Below are positions 23,816 through 35,600 of a stretch of 64,000 bases of DNA, piece by piece (position 1 is the first letter of the stretch; each line of letters starts with the position of its first letter). The translations under genes and the position numbers were made by a program. The notes beneath the pieces are model-generated. The model searched no databases, was not told the DNA's origin, and was given only the letters and a program-made list of their open reading frames with translations. The stretch comes from Chlorophyllum brunneum (lineage: Eukaryota > Basidiomycota > Agaricomycetes > Agaricales > Agaricaceae), in contig OY756146.1 in assembly GCA_963576785.1 (NCBI GenBank), positions 1,488,001 to 1,552,000 of the forward strand, written 5' to 3'.

Positions 23816-25833
23816 TCAGGCGCCAACTCTCGCCATGCTGGCCTGATTCTCGACATCAGCAGGCATTGCACCGTTACCATTTCGCGTGAGGCTGAGACCT
23901 CTCAAAAATCCAGGTCGCGTAAATGCTCCACCAAGGAGGCCTCCAGACCGAACCTCACTAGTGTCCTGGTTATCTCCGGTGGCATCACCGCCAGCGCCGC
24001 TAGAGGATACCCCATGACCGCCACCGTCCTCAATTAAGGTCGACTCTTCTTTCTCAGAAGGTGGGGGTGCCGCCGTGGAAATGCGCAGCAGGGACGTGTA
24101 TGCTAAGAATAGGAAGGGGTTAAAACCGTGTTACCTGGAGCACATATTTGACTTACGCTGACGGCAAACGGGACAGAACCAACCCTTCGCTTTCCGTTTT
24201 CGTCTTGTGTTGGTAACAGGTGGAACGACAGGAGTAGCTGGGGTGGCAGGGGTAGTAGCTGTATCTGAGGTTCCAGCGTTGGATGTACCTGCCGTGTCAC
24301 CACCTTCGGCAGCGGCAGCGGGACCTGATGCAGCCGGTTCAGCAGCATGAGTGATATTCCCACCAGCACCAAATTCCACCATATTGAGTGCGCACTCCTT
24401 GCAGGCTACAAGGTGACGACATGGAATGAGGACCACTTCACGCGGAGAAGAGAGACAGAGGAGACATTCTGAGGAAGGATCATCTTCCTCTGTAACTGCT
24501 GCCTGGGGTGGGTATGTATGTGAGTCGTTAGCGGTTGCTGGGTTGTTGGTAGACGAAGTGAGTCCGTAGATTTCGTGGAGTTGGAATGTATGCGGCCCGA
24601 TCTAAAGGGGAGCCGCAAATGTCAATTTCTGAGCACATGTATGCTACCGCCTGCTACTTACGGTTGCTTCCCGTTTGACGACCTTGACGACCCACGGTTT
24701 GTTGTCATCTGCTTCGTTATCTTCACCGACGGGATCCGTATGTTTGGCACCAAGACGGACGATGTGAAGGAATGTGGTCTGTTCGTTGGGTGATACGAGC
24801 TCAGTTCCTTGTTCATCAAGCGCTGCTAATCTGATGATGACCCGGACGCCCTCTTGATCGTCTTTATCCTTATCTTTTTTGGTTTCATGGTTTGCGTTAG
24901 GATCGGCATCGACCACAGCTAGTGCAGGGCCTGATACACTCCGGTTGGTTGAGCGTTTTCGGAAGTGAAACTGCGTAAAGCGACGCCGAGCGTGGTGATT
25001 TGATGCACTCGCGTCGGCGGGAGCAGGCGGTATGGCAGCAACATCAGACGCGGATTCGGGTTTGGCGGGTTCTTCGGGGGAGCTAGATTGTGTAACAGAT
25101 TGGGGAGTGTGGTCGTATCGCCCAAGCTCAAGGAGAGCGCCTTCTTCGATTGTCAATTTTTTCCCAAAACCTCCAGAGGTGACGAATTCGAAGACAAGAA
25201 TCTGGGCCTGGTTAGTCGCAGAAGGAATTGCGACAGCTTCTGGGTGGGTCTTGGCGAGGACAACATGGACGTATATCCCACACTTCGGTGCGTCGCAGTC
25301 ATACTCAAATTCTAATCCATGAAGATGTTGATGATGGGGTTCTAGCGGACTTTGGGAATCTTCGGGGACGGTGCTGAGTGGAGAGAGACGCAGTGTAGGT
25401 CGTTTGAGGTTTACCAGGGCTTGTAGGGTAGTTGTTGGTTGTGATGACTAAGAATAAGTAGTATCAGCAACCACAGGTAAGGAAAGTGATACAGCCTAGA
25501 TGATGGCGCCACTCATCCAGACCGAGCTGAGCTGACGGTTGGGAGGCGGTGGTCCAGGGGGGAGATGATGAGGCGGGTCCTCGTCCGCAGAGGGTCACGT
25601 ACCTGTTTGCTCTTCTCCACCCAGTTGGTAAGCACCTCTGGCGTGAGGTCATCCGTGATAAGTTTCTTTCGGCTCGCAGTCGTCGTCCACGCTGGCCCAG
25701 CAGAGCACGGGCCGATGTTAGGTCCAAAGAGAGGGTCCGAAGCTTTCTTGTCCTTGTTAGGGTTTGAGGGAGTTGCATCGGCGTTGGTAGGCAAGGAGCC
25801 AGCTTGCCCGTTCTGCGCCATCGCTGTGGCCAC
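23816..25833 (-). CDS. MGRN1/RNF157-like RING-type E3 ubiquitin ligase
   Basis: A minus-strand multi-exon gene. The N-terminal exon includes LTPEVLTNWVEKSKQ and splices to LQALVNLKRPTLRLSPL. The conserved core then appears: LEFEYDCDAPKCGIYVHVVL, GGFGKKLTIEEGALLELG, KREATIGPHTFQLHEIYGL. The RING follows: SECLLCLSSPREVVLIPCRH, LVACKECA, then a long Ala/Thr-rich insertion and WFCPVCRQ. After a last intron the typical YTSLLRIST continuation leads to a Gly/Ser-rich tail ending at 23816. The insertion between the two halves of the RING is larger than in animal Mahogunin proteins. The start is uncertain: ATG at 25833 is the first clear choice, but an upstream exon toward 26057 is possible. Confidence 0.8.
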
Positions 25834-26149
25834 TCTAGAGGTATTAGTTTCGGTGCGGGCGAGAAACTGGGGCTGCTGGAGGCGTCGTGTGCGGTTCCAG
25901 GAGGAGTACTGGGACGAGTCTGGGATGAAGGGAGAGTTAGAAGCGAGGACGCTGAGACGACAAAGACATACACCAGGTTGCCAGACTCATGGCAGATGTT
26001 ATAAGGCAAGCAGGGGGCGTGTGAGACTTGGACAGGAGAAAGCAGCATCGGCATCACGCCTGCCGAATTTGGTTATTTCATCTCGCGCTTATTTCAGTCA
26101 TATCATATGCAGTAGTCATGTAGCATGTCAGAGTACAGAATATATGTCT

Positions 26150-26750
26150 TCACGCAACCAGCTGCACTACTCCACCAGCCTCCTTGATCTTGCGTCTGCA
26201 GCACATCAGCAACTCCACCCAGTCGAAAAACATCAGATACATACTCGGCTTTTTCGGACACAAACCGTGCCTTCACAATAAAGGGGAGCTTCGGTAACCT
26301 GCCACAGCCATCAGTCCCCGGATATACATAACCGACATGATTTATACTCACTTGCCGTTGCCCAGCACCTTGCCGTATCCATGTCGTAGAGTATCAACGA
26401 CAGGCACCACCTCCGAGTTTTCTGTCAGTCCCTTCTTCTCCTCCTCGGGCACAAGGCTCCAGAGCTTGTCAACGTTGATGATAGGGCGCCAGTACTGATT
26501 GCGAGTAAGGTGGAAGTAGCGCATACCAACCTTACCAAAGTAACCAGGGTGGTACTTGTCAAAGTTAGTGCTAAGGATACCCGACAATCAGACTCTAGAT
26601 CCTCATGGGAGACGAGTAAACGCACCGGTGGTGGTGTGCACCACCAGCGAGACCACGACCACCCGGGTGCTTGCGGTGCTTGCCTACACGTCCATGACCG
26701 GCCGAGACGTGGCCACGGTGTTTGCGAGTTTTCGAGAACCGTGAAGGCAT
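26150..26750 (-). CDS. 60S ribosomal protein uL15 (L28/L27a)
   Basis: Minus-strand gene starting [20 protein letters not shown], the invariant basic N-terminus, followed by [20 protein letters not shown]. An intron with GTGCGT donor and TTAG acceptor leads to [20 protein letters not shown], then [17 protein letters not shown]. Further introns separate [18 protein letters not shown] from the terminal exon, which restores [15 protein letters not shown] and stops at 26150-26152. The protein is a core component of the large subunit near the exit tunnel. Everything needed is intact. It is divergent from RPB11, with 754 bases between the start codons. Confidence 0.95.
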
Positions 26751-27504
26751 TGTTTTCTACAAAAGCAAAAGACCAAATTTATCGTCAGCGTTATTCTTCT
26801 GACAACGCGTGATTGTCCATAGTGTCCATCCAGTGCCATTTCCGTCCATCCAACCCATAAACCAACATTTCAGTCCAAAACCAGTTTCAGATGAATCGTC
26901 TCCTTCCATGGATTCCAACGGACAGCATATCGAGGTATAGTGAGGACATGGGGACTGACCTTGAGGCGAGTGTCGGTTCGGTGGGCTGTTGCGGCGACGT
27001 CCAAATCACTCCGCTACCAGATTTGGTGCCCACTGACAAACAGATACAAACACTGTTTACCAAACAAAAATTCTCTCTTTTCTGCATTCTACCATCCTTT
27101 GTGTGTCTGCTCACACCTCTCATCACGGTGAGTTTCACGACACTAGTTATCCGACGTGATGGGGATATTATCCTTATTTATTGTCAATGATACCTCATGA
27201 TCACAAATTCTTTTACTGATCTCTCTTCAATATGGGCCCCCTAACACGTACTAATGGAATCATCTACAGGCGGGACCAGATACGCGACTTGACTACATTC
27301 CCGTACCCCATATGTCAGTATCCTTTCTCCGACATCGTGAAACGATTAGGAACTTGAATATCTGTCAATCCCCCGAGTGCACCTCAGTGTGCAGTGACGA
27401 TAGTTTTCAAATACACGCATAGCGTTATGATCCCACTTCCTCGCCGCACTACGCTCTTAATTCACTCAGCTGACTAAATTTCTAGATAGTTATCTCTTGT
27501 CGTC
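26751..27504. promoter_or_regulatory. Shared upstream region of uL15 (-) and RPB11 (+)
   Basis: The two housekeeping genes point away from each other, so both promoters must lie here. Short frames in it (e.g. 26891-27190) have no motif. No specific binding site could be assigned by eye. Confidence 0.45.
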
Positions 27505-28062
27505 ATGAATGCTCCTAATCGATATGAAATTTACGTGCTTGAGGATGGCGAGAAGCCGTGCGTCAAATCCATTGCATGAATTGAGAGACAGCTTTATCGA
27601 GCTCGTCGGCTCGTCCACAGTGTGGAGGTAATTGAAGACAGCAAAATCCCCAATGCTGCAACAATAAAAATCGTGAAGCAGGACCATACTTTGGGCAACA
27701 TGCTCCGCGCGTGCGTGTCTACCACCCAACCGTATCCCGTCAGCTGACAGTGTTTTAGTCAACTTCTCGCTATGCCCCAAATCCTTTTCGCAGGCTACAA
27801 AGTCCCTCACCCCCTCCACCCGTACTTCCTCATCAAAATCCAAACCGATGGCACTGTCACACCCCAAGCGCTCCTCGAGCAAGCCTGCACCAAACTGATC
27901 GGGACTCTGTCCTCCCTAGAGACGAAGTTCAAACGAGAGTTCTCTTACAAGGACGTCGAGGGCACTGTCGGCGGCGTCACGAGTCATCTCGATGATCCTT
28001 ATGGTGGAACTAGTACAAGTGGAAACGCCTGGTCTACTGGGAGGGATTATCTGGACCTTTAG
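27505..28062 (+). CDS. RPB11: DNA-directed RNA polymerase II subunit RPB11
   Basis: Three exons (27505-27557, 27621-27710, 27759-28062) give 148 residues. MNAPNRYEIYVLEDGEKP is the N-terminus. The RPB11/AC19 dimerisation motif follows: KIPNAATIKIVKQDHTLGN, NMLRAQLL, then FAGYKVPHPLHPYFLIKIQT. The C-terminal helix ALLEQACTKLIGTLSSLETK is complete. A Gly/Ser/Thr-rich extension (TVGGVTSHLDDPYGG onward) makes it longer than the roughly 120 residues of yeast and human proteins. RPB11 pairs with RPB3 to nucleate polymerase II assembly in the nucleus. Decayed pieces of this gene's 3' end recur downstream (30.5 and 49.5 kb). Confidence 0.93.
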
Positions 28063-28638
28063 TTTGTCATTTCCTTGTTTAGTCATTCGTCTGGTGACGT
28101 TGCTATTTTTTCTTTTGTAGTATATTCGTTTGTACCACTGTAATTTATGTCCAACATTTTCTCCATGTCCGCTGTCGAAAGACGAAGTCGTGGTGTTGAC
28201 CCTGCATACAGACCCACAACACCACTCTTATGGTGTTCAGAAGCACTTCCCTGTGCCCCTACCGTCCGAACCGTTCTATTAAGGACATACGTATATTCTG
28301 ATGGTCCGTCCCATGGCCCGAGTATATTCCAGGCGGTGCGTGCCCCTGTATCGACCGATCCTTTGACACTGGGTCGTTATCCAGCCCAGCATCGCGAGTC
28401 GCTAACGTTATGTATATGCATTTCTATCAAGTAGCCTAAGATCAACTCAGCCTGACCAATATCATATTGGTAGGATAGGATTAACTGACTACTGGCTTTG
28501 ATGCCATATAATAATTCGTCCAGGGAAAAGCGCCACCTATTTCAACAATTATTTTGCCTGAATAATTCGGAAATTCACCAGTCCTTGCAACACGAGTATG
28601 TCCACAAACTCCTAGGTCAATTTTTGGTCACTCCATAG
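28063..28638. other. RPB11 3' flank, no gene seen
   Basis: Part of this flank (near 28110-28200) is also recognisable in weak form at about 30660-30715, behind the RPB11 relic. No coding exon is supported. Confidence 0.4.
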
Positions 28639-30137
28639 GATTTTGCTGCCCATGTACGACAGTATGTTTTCGTCTCTGTGGCCAGAACATCGTTAGTAAG
28701 AATCGTAGTATGGTTGGGAGTGCACTGATAACCCTGACCTACGGGTTGGCCCGATGCCAGTAAATGATCCACATGTCGAATTATCCGAACGCACCACCTC
28801 CAGGCTATTGCAAGCCCTAGAACCGGGTGCTTTTTTCGCAGATACTCTGCCGATCCTGGATTATGCGGCAGAATTCCCGCCTGGCGGAAGGTGGAAGAGG
28901 AGGGCGAGGATGTTGAAGGAAGAAATGCTTGGTTTGAAGAATGCGCCTTTCGATACTGGGATGAAGGAGATTGTGGGTTTTTGATGATTCTGAAAGGCCC
29001 CTCCACCAGCGACTAATATTTTATGCGTGCATGTATAGGATTCGGACATAGCAACTCCATCACTCCTTTCATACTCACGGCAGAATATGGAAGATGGTAG
29101 GGTTTATAAAATGGAAACCGTAAGAGAAGTCTGTGGGCAGACTTTCATCGGTAGTATCCGCTCCTCTCAACCGTTCGAAAAGCGTCGGTGCTCATTGCGC
29201 CTGTTCAACAGCTAGTGCTGGAGCAACAATTTCAGCATTCATGACCTCCATACTTGCAGTGCTGCTGTCACCCGACGTCCGATGGAAGGCGTAAGCCGAG
29301 GTCGATCGTGTTGTCCAAGGGAGGCTGCCAACTCATGCAGACCGAGTCCATATGCCTTATATTGCCGCTGTTGCGAAAGAAACCTTGAGGTGAGGCCTGT
29401 CTCATCCATCACTTGCTTTTAAAACTATCTATATATCTCACTACGTTAGGTGGAAACCGTCCTTACCACTAGGTAGGTGTGATTGATACCGAAACGAACC
29501 AGTTTTTTCCATGTCTTGTACAGGTCTTCCGCATCTATCCACCCAGGATGATGTCCACAAAGGTCATTTTATCCCCAAAGGTTTAGTTGTCATGGCCAAC
29601 ATTAAGTAAAGCCTGATTCTAAATGTTTAAGACGGAAGGGCCACTCACCAAGTTCGGCACAGGGCGATGATGTACGATCAAACAGAATCCCAGGAGCCAG
29701 AAAGCTTCAACTCTCTGAGGTTCTTGAAGGACGGAGAGCTGAATCCTCTCGCTGGGGCGATCGACCCTGTGTTTGGGTTCGGTCGAAGGTAAATTCTATC
29801 CAAACATCCGACATCTATGATTAATTTCTAAGATCTTTGGGTGCAGAGCTTGTCCTGATCAGTCCGTGACGGTGTCCGTACTCTTTTTGACGACCGCATC
29901 TATCTTGGCCACATTCGAGATCTGCAATGGAGTAGATGCAGATGGCGTGAACATCACACCACTGGTGGATTATGCGGGTGGGACAGTAACGTAAGCTGTA
30001 TCTAATTTGATTTACTGGGTGGCAACTAATTCTTTGCTAGCCATCCGCTTCCGTTCCCCTGTCTGAAGAAACCACGGTCACCGACTTCTGAGCAATCAAT
30101 TCACAATGCTACTAAGGGGAGGAGTTTTGGAACCTGA
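28639..30137 (+). pseudogene. Cytochrome P450, C-terminal half, disrupted
   Basis: Exons of a fungal P450 can be followed. They are ALITLTYGLA, then NDPHVELSERTTSRLLQALE, the PGAFFADTLPIL region, ATPSLLSYSRQN, helix I (SAGATISAFMTSILAVLLSP), the ExxR helix (VAKETLR), RWKPSLPL, STQDDVHKGHFIPKGLVVMA, the PERF-like segment (PESFNSLRFL), FGFGRR/ACPDQ and a normal C-terminus. Defects: a frameshift between TYGLA and NDPHVEL near 28750; an in-frame TAA at 29092-29094 numbered by eye (just after RWKA, about 29292); a stop after VVMANIK; and the haem loop reads CPD instead of CPG. The N-terminal ~200 residues and membrane anchor were not found. No functional enzyme is expected. Confidence 0.75.
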
Positions 30138-31822
30138 ATAGGTCATCGATTCAAGAGGGGCGCTAACCAGTAAATACTGGGGAAATCGACTTGGAGATCA
30201 ATTGATCAATATTCGAATAAAGAGGTTCTCCACTCAATCAACTAACATCCCTGTGATTGAAAATAATCATTACGGAATGAGCAGTCGATCCAGGTTTGTC
30301 TCGTAGAACTGTCATACTGTTGACAGAGTTGGTTACTCCGAGGAGGATGGACATGACTTCCAGTGTAAGAAGGATAGCATTAAACCTCACGCGCCACATC
30401 AAGGATCATAGGCTTGCGAGAATGGTTTCCCAAGTTCCAGTACCTCAATTGCCTCCCGGGTCTCAGCAGGGTCAGGCTCTTGCTTTCCCGCACCTGAAAA
30501 TAGAATGATCAAAGGAGAAGCGTTGTTGTTCAATGATTGACCTGCTTCCACCAAGCTCATCAGGAATTTGTCCTCACTAGAGAGGAGGTCGACGTATAGT
30601 CGGCGGCCTTACGAGTCACCCTGACGATCCTTACGGTGGACAGGTTACAAGTGAAAATGTTCATTTGTAATATATTCATTTGGACCACTGTAATGCATGG
30701 CCGACATGGTGTTGACCCCACAAGGTTCGTTACAGCGCTCTTTCATCGGTTTTCAAGCCCGGTTCCTTGTCATCATCCATATACACAATGCGGAAGGTGT
30801 TAGGGTGAAATCGGAACGATATATAGAGCATTGAGTCTCCAGGCAGTACTGAGTGTACAAGATACGATCATCCTAGGATTAGGCCACATATACAGTCTGG
30901 GCGCTGATGGAGCTAGAATCAAAATGGATAGTGCTGTGTCTAATAGACGCTCAACTAACTATCAACCAGCATATGATGGAGTTCGAGCTAAACCGAGACC
31001 TCGATGGGGACGGATCTGTTGTGAACGCCAAACGCAACAAGGAGGATGATTGATTCACAACCATTGTTCGTAACAGATGCAATGTAGAGAACTAAGGTCC
31101 TCGAATGCAAGCTCCGGAGTCGAGCCCATAATTTTGTGAGCGTGATAGGACATAGACGAGAGTTCTGGACATACATATTCAGATACTAGACTCATATCGT
31201 AATCTAACGCCCTGTTGTGTTATCCCGGAATAAGGGACGCAATAAAGCACCTCGGTTATGATGTGAGTCTGGTATCTGAAATAGCATGTATATTGTACCT
31301 GACTTACAGGTAAATTTCGAACATGACATGTATGTTGGTCAAGATGGTGGTGGTTAAAGGTGGTGACCGGAGTTGGAAGAGATATGGTATCCCCTCGCGA
31401 CGTCCATCAAATGATAGTGGTAATGCTTAGGAATGCAGAGGCAGTCTTGTAGGAACAGGAGATGAAGAGTAGCGCACACAAATCAGAAAGACATGAACAC
31501 TGTTCTTCTTGAGCCATGGGCATGAGAAATCAATGGGACTTAGCGATATGGCCGCGAGATTGCTGATCAATTAAGGGTGTGAATGGCAACTGCTCGCAAT
31601 TAATGGATATCATGAACCTGGGAAAAGGATGGAGATAACGATCCGAACCGTAGGTGGAGTATCACAAAGAGTCCCCAAATCAGAGTTGAACATACTGGCT
31701 GAGATAGGGAGTTTTACTAATAATAACAGTCTCAAAACCAGCCATAATATAGGGCGGCGCCGCTCCTTGTGGTGTGTTTGACTGAAATAGCCCCCTTTCT
31801 CCACTCGAGGTGGGAAGAAGTG
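29593..31822. repeat. Duplicated block A (first copy)
   Basis: This segment is paralogous, in the same orientation, to 48679-50815 with many point differences and some indels. Shared landmarks are GGCCAACATTAAGTAAAGC at the left end, the last P450 exons, and the run ACTGTCATACTGTTGACAG near 30306/49250. GCGTGATAGGACATAGACG recurs near 31140/50120. It contains the end of the P450 and the RPB11 relic, and stops where the solo LTR begins. Confidence 0.75.
30538..30715 (+). pseudogene. RPB11 3'-end relic (copy 1)
   Basis: The stretch matches the last exon and 3' flank of RPB11 with numerous changes. The 'GTCCTCACTAGAGA' part corresponds to GTCCTCCCTAGAGA at 27909, and GTCGGCGGCC..ACGAGTCA corresponds to the GTCGGCGGCGTCACGAGTCA part of the real gene. 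The match continues past the stop into the downstream flank (CACTGTAAT...GTGTTGACCC). No frame is kept. It lies behind the P450 as part of a duplicated unit. Confidence 0.6.
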
Positions 31823-32020
31823 GTGAGTGTTAAAGTTTCGGACATATTCTAGTAATAGACTATGAAGTCATTATGATAATAATAGACTGATCCGTTACTT
31901 TCCAGTAACTTCATTCCGTAGTAACTTCCTATGAGTTGCTCTGCATATGATAAGAGTCATAAGTACTTGATAGATTATTCTACATAGTACCAATGACTAG
32001 ATACTATGTTCCGCAGTACT

Positions 32021-32591
32021 TGTTGAGGAAACGACCGTAACGAGTTGTTTGCTGGGGGCAGCAGTAAATGCAGTGGGAGAGGACGTAGGGTCTACTCACC
32101 GAGATAATAAGCTTCTATCTGATACCTGTAGAAAGGTAATTCGGATAGACAGATATTATTGATAAAGCGGTTAACATCAGATAAGTAGAGGTCAAAGTCG
32201 ATTAGATCGATGGAGGTGTTGTACTCAAAGAGATAGGCAATGATGAAGAGATTGTTCGATTGAACAAGATGCAGAACTAGGTCTGCTACATGGGGTTTAT
32301 ATACATATTGTAACATGTGCGAGTCATACTACATAAAATACTAGCATTGCATGGATTGTTCCTTATGACTCCCTTTAACTATGGCGTAGTGCCTGCGGAG
32401 TACTGCGGAACGTAGTATCTAGTCATTGGTACTATGTAGAATAATCTATCAAGTACTTATGACTCTTATCGTATGCAGAGCAACTCATAGGAAGTTACTA
32501 CGGAATGAAGTTACTGGAAAGTAACGGATCAGTCTATTATTATCATAATGACTTCATAGTCTATTTCTAGAATATGTCCAAAACTTCAACA
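32021..32591 (-). repeat. Copia 3' LTR (element orientation minus)
   Basis: Ends are TGTTGAGG and TTCAACA on the plus strand. The purine tract of the element (read on minus) lies at 32592-32600. Confidence 0.9.
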
Positions 32592-32625
32592 CTCCTCCTT
32601 GCTCTGTATTGATATAGAGTTTTAA

Positions 32626-35600
32626 TCACTCAAACGTCAAGCCAAGGCGAGGTTGGAATAGATTGAATTTAATTTTGTCTAAATTCTTTGTGAGAATATC
32701 GGCAGGATTTTCAGTGCCTTTCACAGAGAATATTTCAATCTTTCCGTCTTCTACCAAATCACGGATGTAATGGTATTTGACGTCGACGTGTTTTGATCGT
32801 TTTTCTGTTACTGGATTCTTGGCCCAAAATATTGAACCCTCATTATCACCGAAGAGATAAGGGGCTAATGATTGGATACCAATTTCTTCCAATAAATTGA
32901 CAGTCCAAACAAGTTGTCGACTGCAATCTGACAAAGCCATATATTCAGCTTCGGTGGAAGATAATGCAACAGTTTTCTGTTTCCTACTTAACCAAGCAAT
33001 AGCTCCACTGGCTAACAAACAGAAATATCCAGTTACAGATTTACAACTAATTGGATCACCAGCCCAATCAGAGTCCGAAAAGGCATTCAGGCCTTGCATA
33101 GAACTTCCATTATAGGTAATTCTATATTTGCGAGTAGCATTAAGATACTTTAGCAAATGTAAGCCTGCATTATAATGCACTTTAGTTGGATTGGTCATAT
33201 GTTGTGATAATTTGACAGTGGCGAAAGCTATGTCGGGCCAACTGCCTATCATCAGATACATAACTGATCCTACTAATTGTTGATACCTCTTTATGAAGTC
33301 AGGTGTCGCTTTTCCTGTATTGGATTCGAAGATAAATCCATTTGGTAATGGTATTTCTTCTTTTCCAATTATATTAAATCGATCAAGTACTTTTCCTAGA
33401 TAATCCATTTGGTCTAGGGTGATTGATCGGTTTATAGGATTTCGCGAAATTTTCATGCCAAGAAACTCTTTGGTTGGACCAAGGTCTCGGCATTCCCATT
33501 TCTTCATAAAGAGTGCTCGCTTCTCATGTAGAAGTCTAGAGCCTCTAATTCCAACGAATATTGAGTCATCTACATAGACCAGAGCTATAATAAGCTCTTT
33601 GGTTTCAGGGTCGTAGTAATAATAGACTCCAGCATCTAGTTTGGATCGGACAAATCCTAGGTCGGTCATTGACTTAGTCAATTCCTTCCACCATTGTCGT
33701 CCAGATTGCTTTAATCCATAAATGGCTCGGTTTAATTTCCAAACCAAATTACCACGACCTGTATTGAAACCTTCTGGAAGTTCCATATAGAGTTCTTCAT
33801 CCAGTTTTCCATAGAGATAAGCAGTTTTAACATCTAAACTGAGCATCTCCTAATCGTTGAGGGCAGCGACTGCAAATATGAGTCGTACTGTCTCATAACG
33901 GACTACTGGTGAAAATAGTTCATCGTAATCAATTCCCTCTATCTGAGAGAATCCTTTTGCTACTAGTCGAGCACGGTATCGACCATCTGATTTGGGTGTA
34001 AAGACCCATCTATTTTTGACAGCTCTTCTTCCAGGCGGAAGTTTAGCTAAGTCATAAACATGTCTTTCTTTGAGTGAATTTAACTCTTCTAAGCATGCTT
34101 TCCACCATTTAGATTTCTCTTCTGATGGTAGTCGATTTAGATCCTTGAAAGAAATAGGAACTAATGGTGATTCGACTTTTTGAGCACACAGATAATCGAT
34201 CATCCCTACTCCTCCTTCTCTGCATAAGTCTTCTAATGTAGAAGCTTCATACTAAGAACGTCTATCAATTATTCCAGGTTTGGAAGCCTCTGATCAAATT
34301 TGTCTAACAAGTCTACTTGTAGAACTTGTTAATTTCGACTTAGGAAGTTGGAACATCTCATAGTCCTGGAGTATTTTGGTCGGATGCTTCGTAGAACCAT
34401 AGAAGTTTCCTGGACATTCAGGTACTTTTCTGGTTCTTTGCAGTCTCTGAGGTATTTCAGGAACTGGTATTTGATCCGAGTGACCTCTTGGTACAGAAGG
34501 ACCAGCATCCCGATCATCTTCGACAGGGGTATAGGGTATGAATGGTTGTACATCCGGATCATCTCTTAGAGAAGGCGGATGGTTCGGACCTTCAGGGTGA
34601 TTAGGTGGATCAGCATATGATAATCCATCACTGTCATTGTCTTCTGGTGTTTGTGCTTCTCTTGGTGGAAAGAGAATATTTTGCACAATACTATCCCACT
34701 CCTCCTGAACATCAGTATCAATATTCGGTGCTTTTCCCTTTCCTTTATTCTTTTTAGGTTCAGGGAAAGGAGTTGGAATTCGTCCATGTACAGATCTATA
34801 AGTCCTTTCTTCCGGAGAACTTCCGGGAGAAGTTCGGGGAATAGGACTTGATGGTCTATCAATAGGTAAACCAGTAGATGGATCTGGAGCATAGAAGACA
34901 ATAACTTCCGAAGGTGTACTTTGAGAAGTAGAAGATGATAGTTGGTTCATCCATTCTTCTCGCTTCTTTCCAACACATTTAGGGAAGTGTTCTTCGCTGA
35001 ATACGGCTGTTGGAGATGTATAGATTACATTTCCATTTAGGTGCCTCATAAAACGATAATTTTTCCTGTCTGATGTCCAACCAAGGAAAATCATGAGTTC
35101 TGATTTCGCTGTCAGTTTATTGTCTCTTATCTCTTTTGGGAGAAAGACATAAGCACCGCAGCCAAAGACTTTCTCTTTAGAGATGTCTGGAATCTTCTGA
35201 TTCAACACTTCATAAGGTGTTTTCCACATGAGCCGTGATACCGGTGTTTTATTATAGATATGTATTGCATGATCTATAGAAAACTCCCACCAACCATCAG
35301 GAATACAAGCATGATGCCGCATGGCTTCTGCTTTATCCATTAGAGTTCGGTTCAAGCGTTCCGCTCGACCATTTTGTTGGTGTATGTGCGGTGCACTGGT
35401 TTCATGTATGATCCCTAATGAGCGCAAATGAGATTGCAACTCGTCAGTTGCATACTCTCCTCCTCTATCAGTGCAGAGATATTTTAATTTAGTCTCGTAT
35501 TGAGTCTGAATTAGGGCAATGAAATTTTTCATTTCTTCTGCTGCTTCTGATTTCTTATGGAGGAAGCGAATCCATCCATGAGAGGAAAAGTCATCCATTA

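Noticed and set aside
26891..27190. 99-codon plus-strand frame between uL15 and RPB11
   Set aside because: It lies in the shared promoter region and has no domain, and an opposite-strand frame covers the same bases equally well.
13470..30137. A secondary-metabolite cluster (oxygenase plus P450)
   Set aside because: The two are 14 kb apart with housekeeping genes between, the P450 is broken, and no synthase or transporter is present.
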